A stretch of DNA of 10,537 nucleotides from assembly GCA_027297485.1 (NCBI GenBank), contig JAPUHZ010000063.1, positions 1 to 10,537 of the forward strand, written 5' to 3'. The translations under genes and the position numbers were made by a program. The stretch comes from Deltaproteobacteria bacterium. Lineage in GTDB: Bacteria > Desulfobacterota_B > Binatia > UBA9968. The notes beneath the pieces are model-generated. The model ran no database searches. It was not told where the DNA came from and saw nothing but the letters and a program-made list of their open reading frames with translations. Shown here one piece after another: positions 1-7,625 of this stretch; the first letter of the stretch is position 1, and the number at the start of each line of letters is the position of its first letter.

Positions 1-2597
1 CCCCCGAGGCTAATGCTCCTGGATGGAGCGAAGCCTTCAGGATATCCCTCGTTAGCCAGAAGGCGTAGCTTTCCTTCTTTTTCGTCGAAGAGATAGAGAC
101 GTGCCAACTCAAAGTTAAAGATCTCTAGAACCTTCTGCATACCGCTTCTCAAAGCAAGATCAGTCTCCATGGAATTGCTGAGCGTGCTTGAAACAGAGTA
201 GAGGGCCGAAAGCTCACTGACCCTAGCATTGATCTCTTCAAACAGATTGGCCCTCTCGACGGCAACTCCCACGTGGTTGACGATGGAGTGTATCAACTCT
301 TTCTCGCTGGTTGAAAACCGGTGCACGGACTTGCAAAAAAAGGCGAAAATCCCTATCGCTTTTCCTTTGAATTTTATTGGGAAACGGAAAGTACTCCGGA
401 ATCCAGCCTTTAGGGCAGTACGGTTGCCACTCATGGCCTGATACTCGGGATCGCTCTCCATATCCTCGAAGAAAAGAGGTTCCCCCCTTGCAAAGGCTTT
501 TCCCGTGACTCTTTCTCCGGGCCGATGCTTGCGAAGGAAAACAGCCTCGCTGGGGAAGCCCTGATATGAATTGAGACGTAGCTCGTTACTCTGGCTGTCC
601 AGGAGATAAACCCGTGCAGCGTCGAAGTGAAATATCTCCAAGACCTCCCGCATAACACTTTGCAGCATGCTCTCGAGATTCGCCGACTTGTTAACTGTAT
701 TTGCAACAGCGTAGAGTGCTGAAAGCTGCTGGTTGGTGTTTTGTAACTCGACGGTTTTTTCAGCGATATCCGCATAGAGCTGGGAGTTGTTAATTGCTAC
801 AGCTGCCTGGCTGGCAAGCGTGGAGAGAAACTCAACCTCTTCGTCGCTAAAGTCATGCTCTTCCTTCGTGTGAAATCCAAGAGCCCCTAGAGTTTTCCCT
901 CGAACCATTAACGGCAGCCCTATATAGGACTTCAGCCCATGTCTGCGGGCAAACTCGGGATCTCTCACCCTTGGGTCTGTCTGGAGATTTTTGACCACTA
1001 TGGGGTTTTTGGTTTCAAATATTTTCTGGGCAAAACTTTTCCCGACGATTCTGCGCCGGCTCTCCCTCAACTCGTTCGTGTGTAAATTTCGGGACGCTAT
1101 CGTTTCTAACTCCCCTTTGCCCTGGTTGTATAGGCTAATATAGGCGCTGCTATACGGCAGGAGTTGAGCAGTCTTTTCCGCCAGCAGGTTTAATACGATC
1201 TGAAGATCTAATGTCGAGCTGACTGCCAGGTTAATGTCGTGCAACGTGGACAGTTCCTTGGCCTTTTGCTGAATCTGTTTTGCTTCCAGCTTGCGCTCGG
1301 TGATATCGATCATGAAACCCCTAAGCGTTTTGGGCGCACCGTTCACGGCCTCAACACTGACGATGTCATGTAGCCAGATGCTGTTCCCATCTGATTTAAT
1401 CATCCGGTATTCAAACTCATAATCTCTGAGGCGGCTTGAAGACTTGAGGCAGAAGTCAATCGCGTACTCCCGGTCTTCCGGATGAATGTGAGATGTCCAG
1501 AAATCTTTCTGATACCATTCATCGAGCGGATAGCCCAGAAGATCGGCCGCCTGCGGACCAACATAAGTGAACAGCCAGTTCTTGGCGTTCGCCTCCCACG
1601 GTACGGCCTTAGTCGTTTCCAACAGTCGTTGGAGATTCTCTTTGCTTTCACGCAGCGCCTTTTCCGCCTGCTTGCGCTCGGTGTTTTCAGTCTTCAATAC
1701 AGCGATGGCCTCTGCCAGCTCCTTGGTACGGAATACAACCAATCGTCGAAGAACCTCCGGCCGTTTGACGAGAGAGTAAGTGAAACCGGCAATCAATGCG
1801 CTGACCAGGAACAGCAGGCCGATCTTGACGGGTAAGAAGGACGAGGATTGCCATCCGCCCCGTGGCGCGACGGCCAGAGTCCACCTTCCGTTCGGCACCT
1901 CGATCTCAAAAGGAATGGTATTTTCAAGGCCTGCCTGGGTCGAGCGCGCAAATACGGCTCGTGTGCCACTGCTCGGGTCAATACGCGAGAGTTCGTAATC
2001 GTAGCCATATTTGACCAGCCGGGTTAGATTACTCACCTCCAATAAGTCGGGTAAATGAATGAGGGCAATCGTGAACCCCCAGAATCGCTCGTCTCCAGCT
2101 TCATTGGAGACGAAAACTGGCAAGCGACCGATAACAGCCTCTCCACCTTGAATCAGAGTGAATGGGCCGGCAAGGGTCAACTGACGCGATTCGATTGCTG
2201 CCAGCGCCTCGGTCCGGCGCCGGGGATCTTTTAAAAGGTCATGACCGACGGCCGCTTCGTTGCCTGCCATCGGGTAGATCTGTGTGACCACTCCGTTGGG
2301 TGCCAACTGTAGGGTGCCGATTCCTCCGTAGCTCCTGATCATCTCGACGGCGAGGGCGTCAAAGTTATCGATCCTCCCGCTCTGGCGTAAAATGGAGGCG
2401 AGGGCAAAAGTAGAAGAGAGCGAACGGTCTAGTTGCCGTTCCAGTAGATGAGCCTGGGCAGTGCCTATTTCCTTGAGCATTTGGCGCTTTTCGCCGCTTC
2501 GTTGGCTCTCAACAAGGTTGATGAAGGCCCCGCCCATCGCGAGAACCAACAAAAATACTAGCGCCGAGAGAATTATCGGCCGAAGTCGACTAATCAT
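1..2597 (-). CDS. CHASE-PAS-multi-GAF membrane sensor protein, C-terminus beyond the window
   Basis: An uninterrupted frame runs from ATG at 2597 to the left edge (865 codons and still open). An N-terminal membrane helix (residues 8-28) is followed by a periplasmic CHASE domain (about 70-245, with the typical FWGF and LPDLL stretches) and a second helix (258-277). A charged linker leads to a PAS domain (about 318-435, with HPEDRE and a closing DITERK) and then to GAF domains at about 446-612, 624-785 and 795 onward; the third is cut by the edge. CHASE domains sense small extracellular ligands, and PAS and GAF domains sense intracellular signals. The output domain is not visible; a histidine kinase is most usual, but a diguanylate cyclase or serine phosphatase is possible. 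GAF2 and GAF3 look like tandem copies. AGGA lies about 8 nt before the ATG. The reading frame and the CHASE call are firm; the output is unknown. Confidence 0.9.
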   Translation of the reverse strand, partial: MISRLRPIILSALVFLLVLAMGGAFINLVESQRSGEKRQMLKEIGTAQAHLLERQLDRSLSSTFALASILRQSGRIDNFDALAVEMIRSYGGIGTLQLAPNGVVTQIYPMAGNEAAVGHDLLKDPRRRTEALAAIESRQLTLAGPFTLIQGGEAVIGRLPVFVSNEAGDERFWGFTIALIHLPDLLEVSNLTRLVKYGYDYELSRIDPSSGTRAVFARSTQAGLENTIPFEIEVPNGRWTLAVAPRGGWQSSSFLPVKIGLLFLVSALIAGFTYSLVKRPEVLRRLVVFRTKELAEAIAVLKTENTERKQAEKALRESKENLQRLLETTKAVPWEANAKNWLFTYVGPQAADLLGYPLDEWYQKDFWTSHIHPEDREYAIDFCLKSSSRLRDYEFEYRMIKSDGNSIWLHDIVSVEAVNGAPKTLRGFMIDITERKLEAKQIQQKAKELSTLHDINLAVSSTLDLQIVLNLLAEKTAQLLPYSSAYISLYNQGKGELETIASRNLHTNELRESRRRIVGKSFAQKIFETKNPIVVKNLQTDPRVRDPEFARRHGLKSYIGLPLMVRGKTLGALGFHTKEEHDFSDEEVEFLSTLASQAAVAINNSQLYADIAEKTVELQNTNQQLSALYAVANTVNKSANLESMLQSVMREVLEIFHFDAARVYLLDSQSNELRLNSYQGFPSEAVFLRKHRPGERVTGKAFARGEPLFFEDMESDPEYQAMSGNRTALKAGFRSTFRFPIKFKGKAIGIFAFFCKSVHRFSTSEKELIHSIVNHVGVAVERANLFEEINARVSELSALYSVSSTLSNSMETDLALRSGMQKVLEIFNFELARLYLFDEKEGKLRLLANEGYPEGFAPSRSISLG

Positions 2598-2672
2598 ATA
2601 GTTATCCTGCCATTTGAACGTCCAGGCAGGTCGGCTAGCCCTTACCTGGTCCTTCCCTGACAAAACGTAGTT

Positions 2673-2701
2673 CTTTTATCAAGTCCGGCGTCACCGGTCA
2701 A
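2673..2701 (-). promoter_or_regulatory. candidate sigma70-type promoter for the sensor gene
   Basis: On the minus strand TTGACC (2696-2701) is followed after exactly 17 bases by TAAAAG (2673-2678). Each hexamer matches its consensus in at least four positions. It lies about 75 bases before the sensor start codon and after the end of the small ORF at 2718-2882. A CCGG-CGTCA-CCGG symmetric element sits in the spacer and could be a regulator site. This is pattern matching by eye only. Confidence 0.3.
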
Positions 2702-2717
2702 CCCCGCTATGGATAGG

Positions 2718-2882
2718 TCAGTCTATTCGTCTCTGAGTACCGGCTGGGGAAAAAGATAGCCAGGAGAATACGGCCAAAAAAAATCCCTCGAAGAGGGGAT
2801 GAATGAGGATCAAGAGCAGCAGGGAAAGCAACAGGTAGGTGAACTTGCTTTGAGCTATTGACGCAAACCTACTTTTAGCCAT
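2718..2882 (-). CDS. small hydrophobic protein or remnant of a membrane channel gene
   Basis: A 54-codon frame starts at ATG 2882 and stops at TGA 2718. It encodes a basic N-terminus (MAKSRFASIAQSKF), a strongly hydrophobic leucine-rich helix of about 20 residues (16-36, including LLLSLLLLILIHPLFEG), more aromatic residues (FFLAVFSWLSF) and a polar tail. The residue pattern resembles the first helix of two-helix ion-channel family proteins, which have a similar leucine-run, P and EG start; that is my recollection, not a search. There is no clear ribosome binding site. A terminator-like hairpin lies inside the frame, which argues against it being a full gene. It may be a truncated pseudogene, a genuine single-helix small protein, or chance. 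It fills part of the gap between the sensor and VOC genes. Confidence 0.35.
   Translation of the reverse strand: MAKSRFASIAQSKFTYLLLSLLLLILIHPLFEGFFLAVFSWLSFSPAGTQRRID
2776..2800 (-). terminator. possible Rho-independent terminator
   Basis: On the minus strand ATCCC(C)TC-TTC-GAGGGAT forms a seven-pair stem with one bulged C and a three-base loop, followed by a run of Ts. It would stop transcripts coming from the VOC gene before the sensor gene. It lies within the small hydrophobic ORF, where the T-run would encode FFL, so one of the two calls may be wrong. Confidence 0.4.
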
Positions 2883-2917
2883 AAACGTTGCTTTGATGGG
2901 TTATGGTTTGGCGAATT

Positions 2918-2940
2918 TTTAAACAAAGAGCAGGTTTAAA
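2918..2940. repeat. perfect 7-bp inverted repeat
   Basis: TTTAAAC and GTTTAAA flank a nine-base spacer, between the VOC stop codon and the small hydrophobic ORF. The arms are AT-rich and no T-run follows, so it is more like a possible operator than a terminator. No other feature was recognised at 2883-2978. Confidence 0.3.
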
Positions 2941-2978
2941 GATTTAAGGCCCGAAAAAATTGCGAAGAAATAAGTGCT

Positions 2979-3668
2979 TCAATCCAAGTCGATATCTTTA
3001 ATAGGCTTACTGATCGGCTCTTCTTTGGCCTTCTTGAGAAGCTCCTGGAATTTTCTATCTAAGACTTTTCCCTTGTTCTTTTCCGCCTCAAGGATCTGCT
3101 GGTATTTCTCATTACGACGGTTCGCCTCCTCCTTTACGACCTTGGCCACGTCCCTCATATGGGCCACAGGATGGGGTTTGGCAGGCAGCTTGTGATCCAA
3201 GACCGCCGGCAACGATGCGTCGATAGTCAGCACAGCCTCGCAGCAGGGACAAGTAATCTGTATTGTCGACGGCTCTTTGTCACACATTAAATTCTCCTTT
3301 CCCCCCCTGCGCTCGATCTGTTCGCCATCAGGGCCGCGAAAAACGACTCTGTGCCAGCCTTTCTCTCGAGGCTCTCTCGCGGCAGTCTCGTGGGGTGCCC
3401 TAACCATCTCTACCCCCTCTTTCTGTAGGTCGGCCACGGCCTCATCAAAATTTTCCGCTTCCAAGCAAAAGTGAAAACCGACCATTGGCCCGTCGGATCT
3501 GTGGGTGAGTTCCATCACCGTGTCTCCCAGCTTGAGGTAGGCGATCTGGTGTCCCCCGGCGGCTCTGTGCTGAAAGTATTTCTTGAAACCGAAATGTTTC
3601 TCGTAAAAACCGATGGACCGTTCGATATCGCTGACATGGAGCGCCACATGATCGATTCTTCTGAACAT
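2979..3668 (-). CDS. VOC/glyoxalase-superfamily protein fused to a CPCC-motif domain
   Basis: Residues 1-120 are a vicinal-oxygen-chelate domain: IDHVALHVSD start, candidate metal ligands H7, E53, H66 and E116 or E119, and the GPDG turn near the end. VOC proteins include glyoxalase I, epimerases and dioxygenases; the substrate cannot be told. Residues 128-229 are unrelated: a CPCC cluster (C140, C142, C143) then AVLTIDASLPAVLDHK and a long charged helical tail. This second part looks like a small stand-alone protein: it has its own ATG (3287) and strong AAAGGAG site six bases before it. The junction crosses a G7 run, and losing one G would end the VOC gene at TAATG, overlapping the second start. 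The fusion may therefore be a sequencing error or a slippage site. The first start has GGAGG at good spacing. The gene is divergent from aat. Confidence 0.8.
   Translation of the reverse strand: MFRRIDHVALHVSDIERSIGFYEKHFGFKKYFQHRAAGGHQIAYLKLGDTVMELTHRSDGPMVGFHFCLEAENFDEAVADLQKEGVEMVRAPHETAAREPREKGWHRVVFRGPDGEQIERRGGKENLMCDKEPSTIQITCPCCEAVLTIDASLPAVLDHKLPAKPHPVAHMRDVAKVVKEEANRRNEKYQQILEAEKNKGKVLDRKFQELLKKAKEEPISKPIKDIDLD
3285..3307 (-). promoter_or_regulatory. internal ribosome binding site and start at the fusion junction, next to a G7 run
   Basis: On the minus strand G7 (3301-3307) is followed by AAAGGAG (3294-3300), a six-base spacer and ATG (3285-3287). This is a near-ideal translation start within the fused frame and would give a separate 102-residue CPCC protein (2979-3287). 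With six Gs the upstream frame would read into TAA overlapping this ATG by one base, the classic arrangement of translationally coupled genes. Confidence 0.6.
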
Positions 3669-3804
3669 CGCTTCCTCCAGGAACTTCCTTGGTCTCTAAT
3701 CGTGCAAGAATATTACTTCGGCCTATGGTTTTGCAAGGGGTCGGAAAGGGGTGGAAAAATTTGCTGTTAGGGTTAAGATGCTATGGAAGGGACAGTCCTG
3801 GTCT

Positions 3805-4488
3805 ATGCCTGTTTATCGACTGATGGACGAGATCGTGTTTCCCCCGCCGGATCATGCTGAACCGGATGGGTTGCTGGCCGTTGGCGGGGACTTGAGCAGC
3901 AAGCGACTTCTCTTGGCCTATCAGTTGGGGATCTTCCCGTGGTATGCGGAGGGGCAGCCTATACTATGGTGGTCTCCAAGTCCTCGATTGATTCTTGAGC
4001 CCGAAGAGTTCCACATTTCCAGGCGACTACGCCAAACCCTTAAGAAGGGATTTTTCGAGGTTACCTTTGATCGGGCTTTTGTCGCGGTGATTCAGGCCTG
4101 TGCTACGGTCCGTCGAAAAGGGGAGCATGGGACATGGATCACCCCAGAGATGCAGGAGGCTTATATTCATCTCCATCAACTGGGCTTCGCCCACTCCGCA
4201 GAGAGCTGGCTTCAAGGAAAGTTGGTGGGAGGCGTATACGGAGTCTCCTTGGGGAGATGTTTTTTTGGTGAATCCATGTTCTCTCGCGAATCCGACGCCT
4301 CCAAAGTGGCCTTGGCTGCTTTGGTCGACCAGTTAAAAGCCTGGGATTTTGATATGGTCGATGCCCAGATGACAACTCAACATCTCATCAGCCTAGGAGG
4401 CAAAGAGATACCACGGCGCCTCTTTCTCAAGCGGTTGCAGGCAGCCCTCAGCTTTCCCACCAGGAAGGGAAAGTGGGAAGCCGAATGA
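3805..4488 (+). CDS. aat: leucyl/phenylalanyl-tRNA--protein transferase
   Basis: The cytoplasmic enzyme transfers Leu or Phe from charged tRNA to the N-terminal Arg or Lys of proteins, marking them for ClpS/ClpAP degradation (bacterial N-degron pathway). The 227-residue product has the family landmarks in order: MPVYRL and FPPP at the start, EPDGLLAVGGDLS (19-31), LGIFPWY (41-47), ILWWSPSPR (53-61), GTWIT (109-113), GGVYGVSLG (142-150), FGESMF (154-159) and VDAQ (185-188), including the expected E156 and Q188. The length is normal for the family. The start at 3805 is chosen because MPVYRL aligns with known N-termini. The frame stays open upstream to GTG 3751, and ATG 3778, preceded by TTAGGG, is a reasonable alternative. 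No clp gene is adjacent. The identification is secure. Confidence 0.95.
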   Translation: MPVYRLMDEIVFPPPDHAEPDGLLAVGGDLSSKRLLLAYQLGIFPWYAEGQPILWWSPSPRLILEPEEFHISRRLRQTLKKGFFEVTFDRAFVAVIQACATVRRKGEHGTWITPEMQEAYIHLHQLGFAHSAESWLQGKLVGGVYGVSLGRCFFGESMFSRESDASKVALAALVDQLKAWDFDMVDAQMTTQHLISLGGKEIPRRLFLKRLQAALSFPTRKGKWEAE

Positions 4489-4584
4489 CATGATAAAGTT
4501 TGAGTCTCCTGGACCTAGAATCTTGTCCGAGAGAGATTACGGTGGCATACGACCTGAGCGTGGACTGACGGATAAGAGAATTCT

Positions 4585-6177
4585 ATGGCACTCTACGACG
4601 TCGTAATTCATGGGGGCAGACTGATCGATGGTACAGGGAATCTCGGGTTCTACGGCGATATTGCAGTTAAGGATGGAAAGATCGCCAGTGTCGGGAAAAT
4701 TAACCCCGCTTCGGGCCATCGCGCCATCTCTGCCAAAGGGCTGGTTGTGACGCCAGGTTATATCGACATGCACACCCACAGTGATCAACCCCTGATCGCT
4801 GATGGTAATGCCGAGAGTAAGGTGCGCCAAGGGGTCACCCTGGACATTATAGGTGAGAGTCAAACGGTCGCTCCTCTTCAGGGACCTGTGTTGGAGGAGT
4901 ACATCGCGGAGCATAGGCAGCGCAACGGCATCGAGACGGATTGGACTACCTTTGCCGGCTATTTCGAGAGGGTGTCGAAAGGAGGCATATCGATAAACGT
5001 AGCCTCCGGAGTTTCTCCCCAACAGGTCAAGCGTGTCGTGGTTGGTTTTAAGGAGCGACCTGCCACTCTTGAGGAGCAAGGAAAAATGAATCGGCTGGTT
5101 GGGCAGGCAATGGAGGAAGGGGCCCTGGGTCTGACATGTGCCTGGCATGCCAAGGGTCCGGAAAATCCGGACGAGGTCGTGCAGATGGCCAAGGTGGCGA
5201 AGGGCTACGGAGGCTACTACGGAGTCCATTTAGGGAGCGAAGGCTTCGACATCATGGAAGAGCTGGATAAGGCAATTCGTGTTGCCAGAGAAGCGGATAT
5301 ACCCGTCCATATCTACCATCTTAAGATTCGAGGTAAGAGCAACTGGGGACGTGTCCGCGAGGTCATTGCGAGAATTGAGGAGGCACGCCGGGAAGGACTC
5401 GATATCACAGCAAACCAGTATCCTTACACCGCCATGCAGCACCCCTGGCGCAGGCTCTTCCCACGCTGGGTACAGGATAGCCCCATGAGCGAGATTATCC
5501 CCCAGTTTAAGAATCCGTCGTTCCGCGAAAGGGTTATCGGAGATCCCGAATTTGACCAGTACATCAATGAGCACGGTGGTTGGGAGGGTGTGGTTGCAAG
5601 CCGGTTCGACACGGCCGATCTTAAACCATTCGAGGGGAAGAGCATTGCCGAGATTGCTGAGATTCGAGGGAAAGATCCGGTGAGCACCTGCTTCGACCTC
5701 ATCTTTGAAGAAGGGGTATTTATTTACGGAGTTCACCACACAATGTCTGAGGAAGACGTTAAAACCGTCATGCGTGTCCCATGGGTCTCGGTTGGTTCCG
5801 ACGGCAGCGCGCTCAACCTCAGCTATCCTGGTAAGCCTCACCCCCGCAGTTTTGGGACCAACCCTAGGGTCTTGGGGAGATACACACGTGAAGAAAAGGT
5901 GCTTATACTGGAGGATGCGGTCCGTAAGATGACCTCCTTGCCGGCCCAGGTCCTGGGGCTAAGGGATCGGGGACTTCTCAGAGAAGGCTATTGGGCTGAC
6001 ATCGTGGTGCTGGATTTTGATACCGTCGTTGACACGGCCACCTACGAAAAGCCTAAGCAGTATCCCAAAGGAATCGAGTACGTGCTCGTAAATGGCACGG
6101 TTGTTGTTGAAAGTGGAGATCACGCCGGCACGCGACCCGGAAGAGTCCTCTACGGTCCGGGAAAAAGAGAAACTTGA
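4585..6177 (+). CDS. amidohydrolase of the N-acyl-D-amino-acid deacylase (D-aminoacylase) family
   Basis: This 530-residue protein has the two-part fold of D-aminoacylases: a small beta domain from both ends (DVVIHGGRLIDG at 5-16 and ADIVVLDFD at 471-479) around a TIM barrel. Visible metal or catalytic residues are H63 and H65 (DMHTHSD), H215 (GVHLGSEG), H245 (IYHLK) and D406 (SVGSDGS). The family signature HPRSFGTNPRVLGRY (419-433) and the EDAVRKMTSLPA stretch (443-454) are present. In classical D-aminoacylases a Cys lies in a GNCG turn; here the matching turn is GES with E91, as in a subgroup whose substrates are poorly defined. It likely hydrolyses an N-acyl or N-carbamoyl amino acid or a cyclic amide. 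The following aminotransferase gene suggests amino-acid breakdown. The ribosome site is weak (AAGAGA). The family is certain, the substrate is not. Confidence 0.88.
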   Translation: MALYDVVIHGGRLIDGTGNLGFYGDIAVKDGKIASVGKINPASGHRAISAKGLVVTPGYIDMHTHSDQPLIADGNAESKVRQGVTLDIIGESQTVAPLQGPVLEEYIAEHRQRNGIETDWTTFAGYFERVSKGGISINVASGVSPQQVKRVVVGFKERPATLEEQGKMNRLVGQAMEEGALGLTCAWHAKGPENPDEVVQMAKVAKGYGGYYGVHLGSEGFDIMEELDKAIRVAREADIPVHIYHLKIRGKSNWGRVREVIARIEEARREGLDITANQYPYTAMQHPWRRLFPRWVQDSPMSEIIPQFKNPSFRERVIGDPEFDQYINEHGGWEGVVASRFDTADLKPFEGKSIAEIAEIRGKDPVSTCFDLIFEEGVFIYGVHHTMSEEDVKTVMRVPWVSVGSDGSALNLSYPGKPHPRSFGTNPRVLGRYTREEKVLILEDAVRKMTSLPAQVLGLRDRGLLREGYWADIVVLDFDTVVDTATYEKPKQYPKGIEYVLVNGTVVVESGDHAGTRPGRVLYGPGKRET

Positions 6178-6274
6178 GGAGGATCGTCTATCCAGAAAAG
6201 ATAAGGAGATCTTACGGCTGGCAAGCGGATCACTTATGCGGGGAGTGCCATCGGAGAACCGTGCTGATTCTGTT

Positions 6275-6280
6275 TATAAT
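6275..6280 (+). promoter_or_regulatory. perfect TATAAT box before the aminotransferase gene
   Basis: TATAAT lies 41 bases before the chosen GTG start, in the 144-base gap after the amidohydrolase gene. No good -35 hexamer was found at 16-18 bases upstream. The aminotransferase may have its own promoter as well as read-through from upstream. Nothing else was recognised in the gap. Confidence 0.3.
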
Positions 6281-6321
6281 GACAGCCTTACTCACAGTTG
6301 AATTGGGATGGATGGAGCAGA

Positions 6322-7605
6322 GTGAAAAAGCAAGAGATCATTGAAAAGCACAAGGAGTATCTCTTCTCTTGCGTGGCCAACTACTATGAAGAGCCGGTCG
6401 TTATCGACCATGCCAAGGGCAGCACTGTGGTAGGTACGGATGGGAAGGAGTACCTCGATTTCTTTGGCGGCATCGCCACGATCAGCGTGGGACATTGCAA
6501 CGAAAGGGTCACGGATGCAGTCCGGGAACAAACCATCAAACTCCAGCATGTCTCAACGCTCTACCCAAACGAACCCCACGTCCGCCTGGCGGAGAAGCTA
6601 GCCAACATTACCCCAGGAAGGCTACAGAAATCGTTCTTTACCAATAGCGGGACAGAGGCGAACGAGACCGCGGTTTTGCTCGCCCAACTCCATACCAAGT
6701 GTCAGGATGTCATCGCCCTGCGCCACAGCTATAGCGGTCGTTCCCATCTGGCCATGAGTCTCACGGCACATTCCGCCTGGCGTCTTACACCAACTCCGGT
6801 CCCTGGAATCCATCACATCCCCAACGCCTATTGTTACCGCTGTCCCTTCGGTCTCACTTACCCAAGCTGTGATCTCAAATGCGCCAAGGATATTGAGGAG
6901 GCGATTCAGACCACTACCCCTGGTCGTATCGCCGCCTTTCTTGCCGAGCCGATCCAGGGAATCGGCGGGATTATCACGCCGCCTAAGGAGTATTTTCAGG
7001 AGATCGTCTCGATCGTGCGCAAGTACGGAGGACTCTTTATCTGCGATGAGGTGCAGACGGCTTGGGGCAGGACCGGCGGAAAGATGTTTGCTATCGAGCA
7101 TTGGGGTGTCGAGCCGGATATCATGACTTTTGCCAAAGGAATGGCCAACGGTGTTCCCATTGGTGCGACCATTGCCACGGCGGAGGTCGCAGACAGCATG
7201 AAGAGGATGTCGATCTCCACCTTCGGGGGGAACCCAGTGAGCAGCGTGGCGGCACTGGCCACCATTGAGGTCATTGAGGAGGAGAATCTTATCGAAAACG
7301 CGACCGTCATGGGCCGGCGGTTAAGAGAAGGCTTGGAGGGGTTAAAAGAAAAATATCCCGTGATCGGCGATGTGCGAGGCATGGGATTGATGCAGGCACT
7401 GGAGCTTGTGGGAGAGAACAAAAGGCCGGATTCCGAGGCTGTGCGGCGACTCTTTGAACTGACCAAGACTAATGGACTCCTGATCGGCAAGGGAGGCCTC
7501 ATGGGAAATGTTATCCGCATCACACCCCCTCTCAACGTCACCAAGGATCAGGTCGACCAGGCACTAAAAACATTAGATCAATCCTTCTCTGAGATAGGCC
7601 TTTAA
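6322..7605 (+). CDS. class III pyridoxal-phosphate aminotransferase (AGXT2/4-aminobutyrate type)
   Basis: A 427-residue fold-type I enzyme moves an amino group between an amino acid or omega-amine and a 2-oxo acid in the cytoplasm. Signatures in order, numbered from the GTG start: EYLDFFGGIATISVGHCN (43-60), the cofactor-phosphate loop NSGTEAN (108-114), CDEVQTAWGRTG (241-252) with the pyridine-binding D242, the PLP lysine K272 in TFAKGMANG, and STFGGNP near the C-terminal domain. A four-cysteine insert, C-x2-C-x8-C-x3-C (C171, C174, C183, C187), is an uncommon addition. GTG 6322 is preferred because GGAG lies four bases before it and KQEIIEKHKEYLF is a usual N-terminus; the frame also opens at TTG 6298. 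It follows an amidohydrolase and precedes a small orphan with a strong ribosome site, suggesting one transcription group. The true substrate could be beta-alanine, glyoxylate-linked or another omega-amine. Confidence 0.92.
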   Translation: MKKQEIIEKHKEYLFSCVANYYEEPVVIDHAKGSTVVGTDGKEYLDFFGGIATISVGHCNERVTDAVREQTIKLQHVSTLYPNEPHVRLAEKLANITPGRLQKSFFTNSGTEANETAVLLAQLHTKCQDVIALRHSYSGRSHLAMSLTAHSAWRLTPTPVPGIHHIPNAYCYRCPFGLTYPSCDLKCAKDIEEAIQTTTPGRIAAFLAEPIQGIGGIITPPKEYFQEIVSIVRKYGGLFICDEVQTAWGRTGGKMFAIEHWGVEPDIMTFAKGMANGVPIGATIATAEVADSMKRMSISTFGGNPVSSVAALATIEVIEEENLIENATVMGRRLREGLEGLKEKYPVIGDVRGMGLMQALELVGENKRPDSEAVRRLFELTKTNGLLIGKGGLMGNVIRITPPLNVTKDQVDQALKTLDQSFSEIGL

Positions 7606-7625
7606 TAGATTCTATGGAGGGAATT

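Noticed and set aside
431..2008. Several 65-117 codon frames on both strands within the sensor gene.
   Set aside because: One continuous minus-strand frame with TM, CHASE, PAS and GAF domains covers the whole stretch.
3471..3770. A 99-codon plus-strand frame over the start of the VOC gene and the divergent gap.
   Set aside because: It lies opposite the VOC coding sequence, which has a good ribosome site and family motifs; the frame has none.
3669..3804. Possible back-to-back promoters between the VOC and aat genes (TTGCAA with TATTCT on minus, TTGGTC with TATTAC on plus).
   Set aside because: Each hexamer matches consensus in only about four positions and the AT-rich gap makes such matches likely by chance.
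4537..5841. Two long antisense frames (230 and 203 codons) opposite the amidohydrolase gene.
   Set aside because: They mirror the codon pattern of a securely identified gene, have no recognisable motif and no ribosome binding site, and the opposite strand explains every base.
6092..6301. A 69-codon plus-strand frame spanning the amidohydrolase end and the following gap.
   Set aside because: It starts inside the amidohydrolase gene without a ribosome site and its product is low-complexity charged sequence.
6622..7544. Antisense frames of 159 and 182 codons opposite the aminotransferase gene.
   Set aside because: They are shadows of a clearly coding gene; the translations are rich in S, P and R without domain features.
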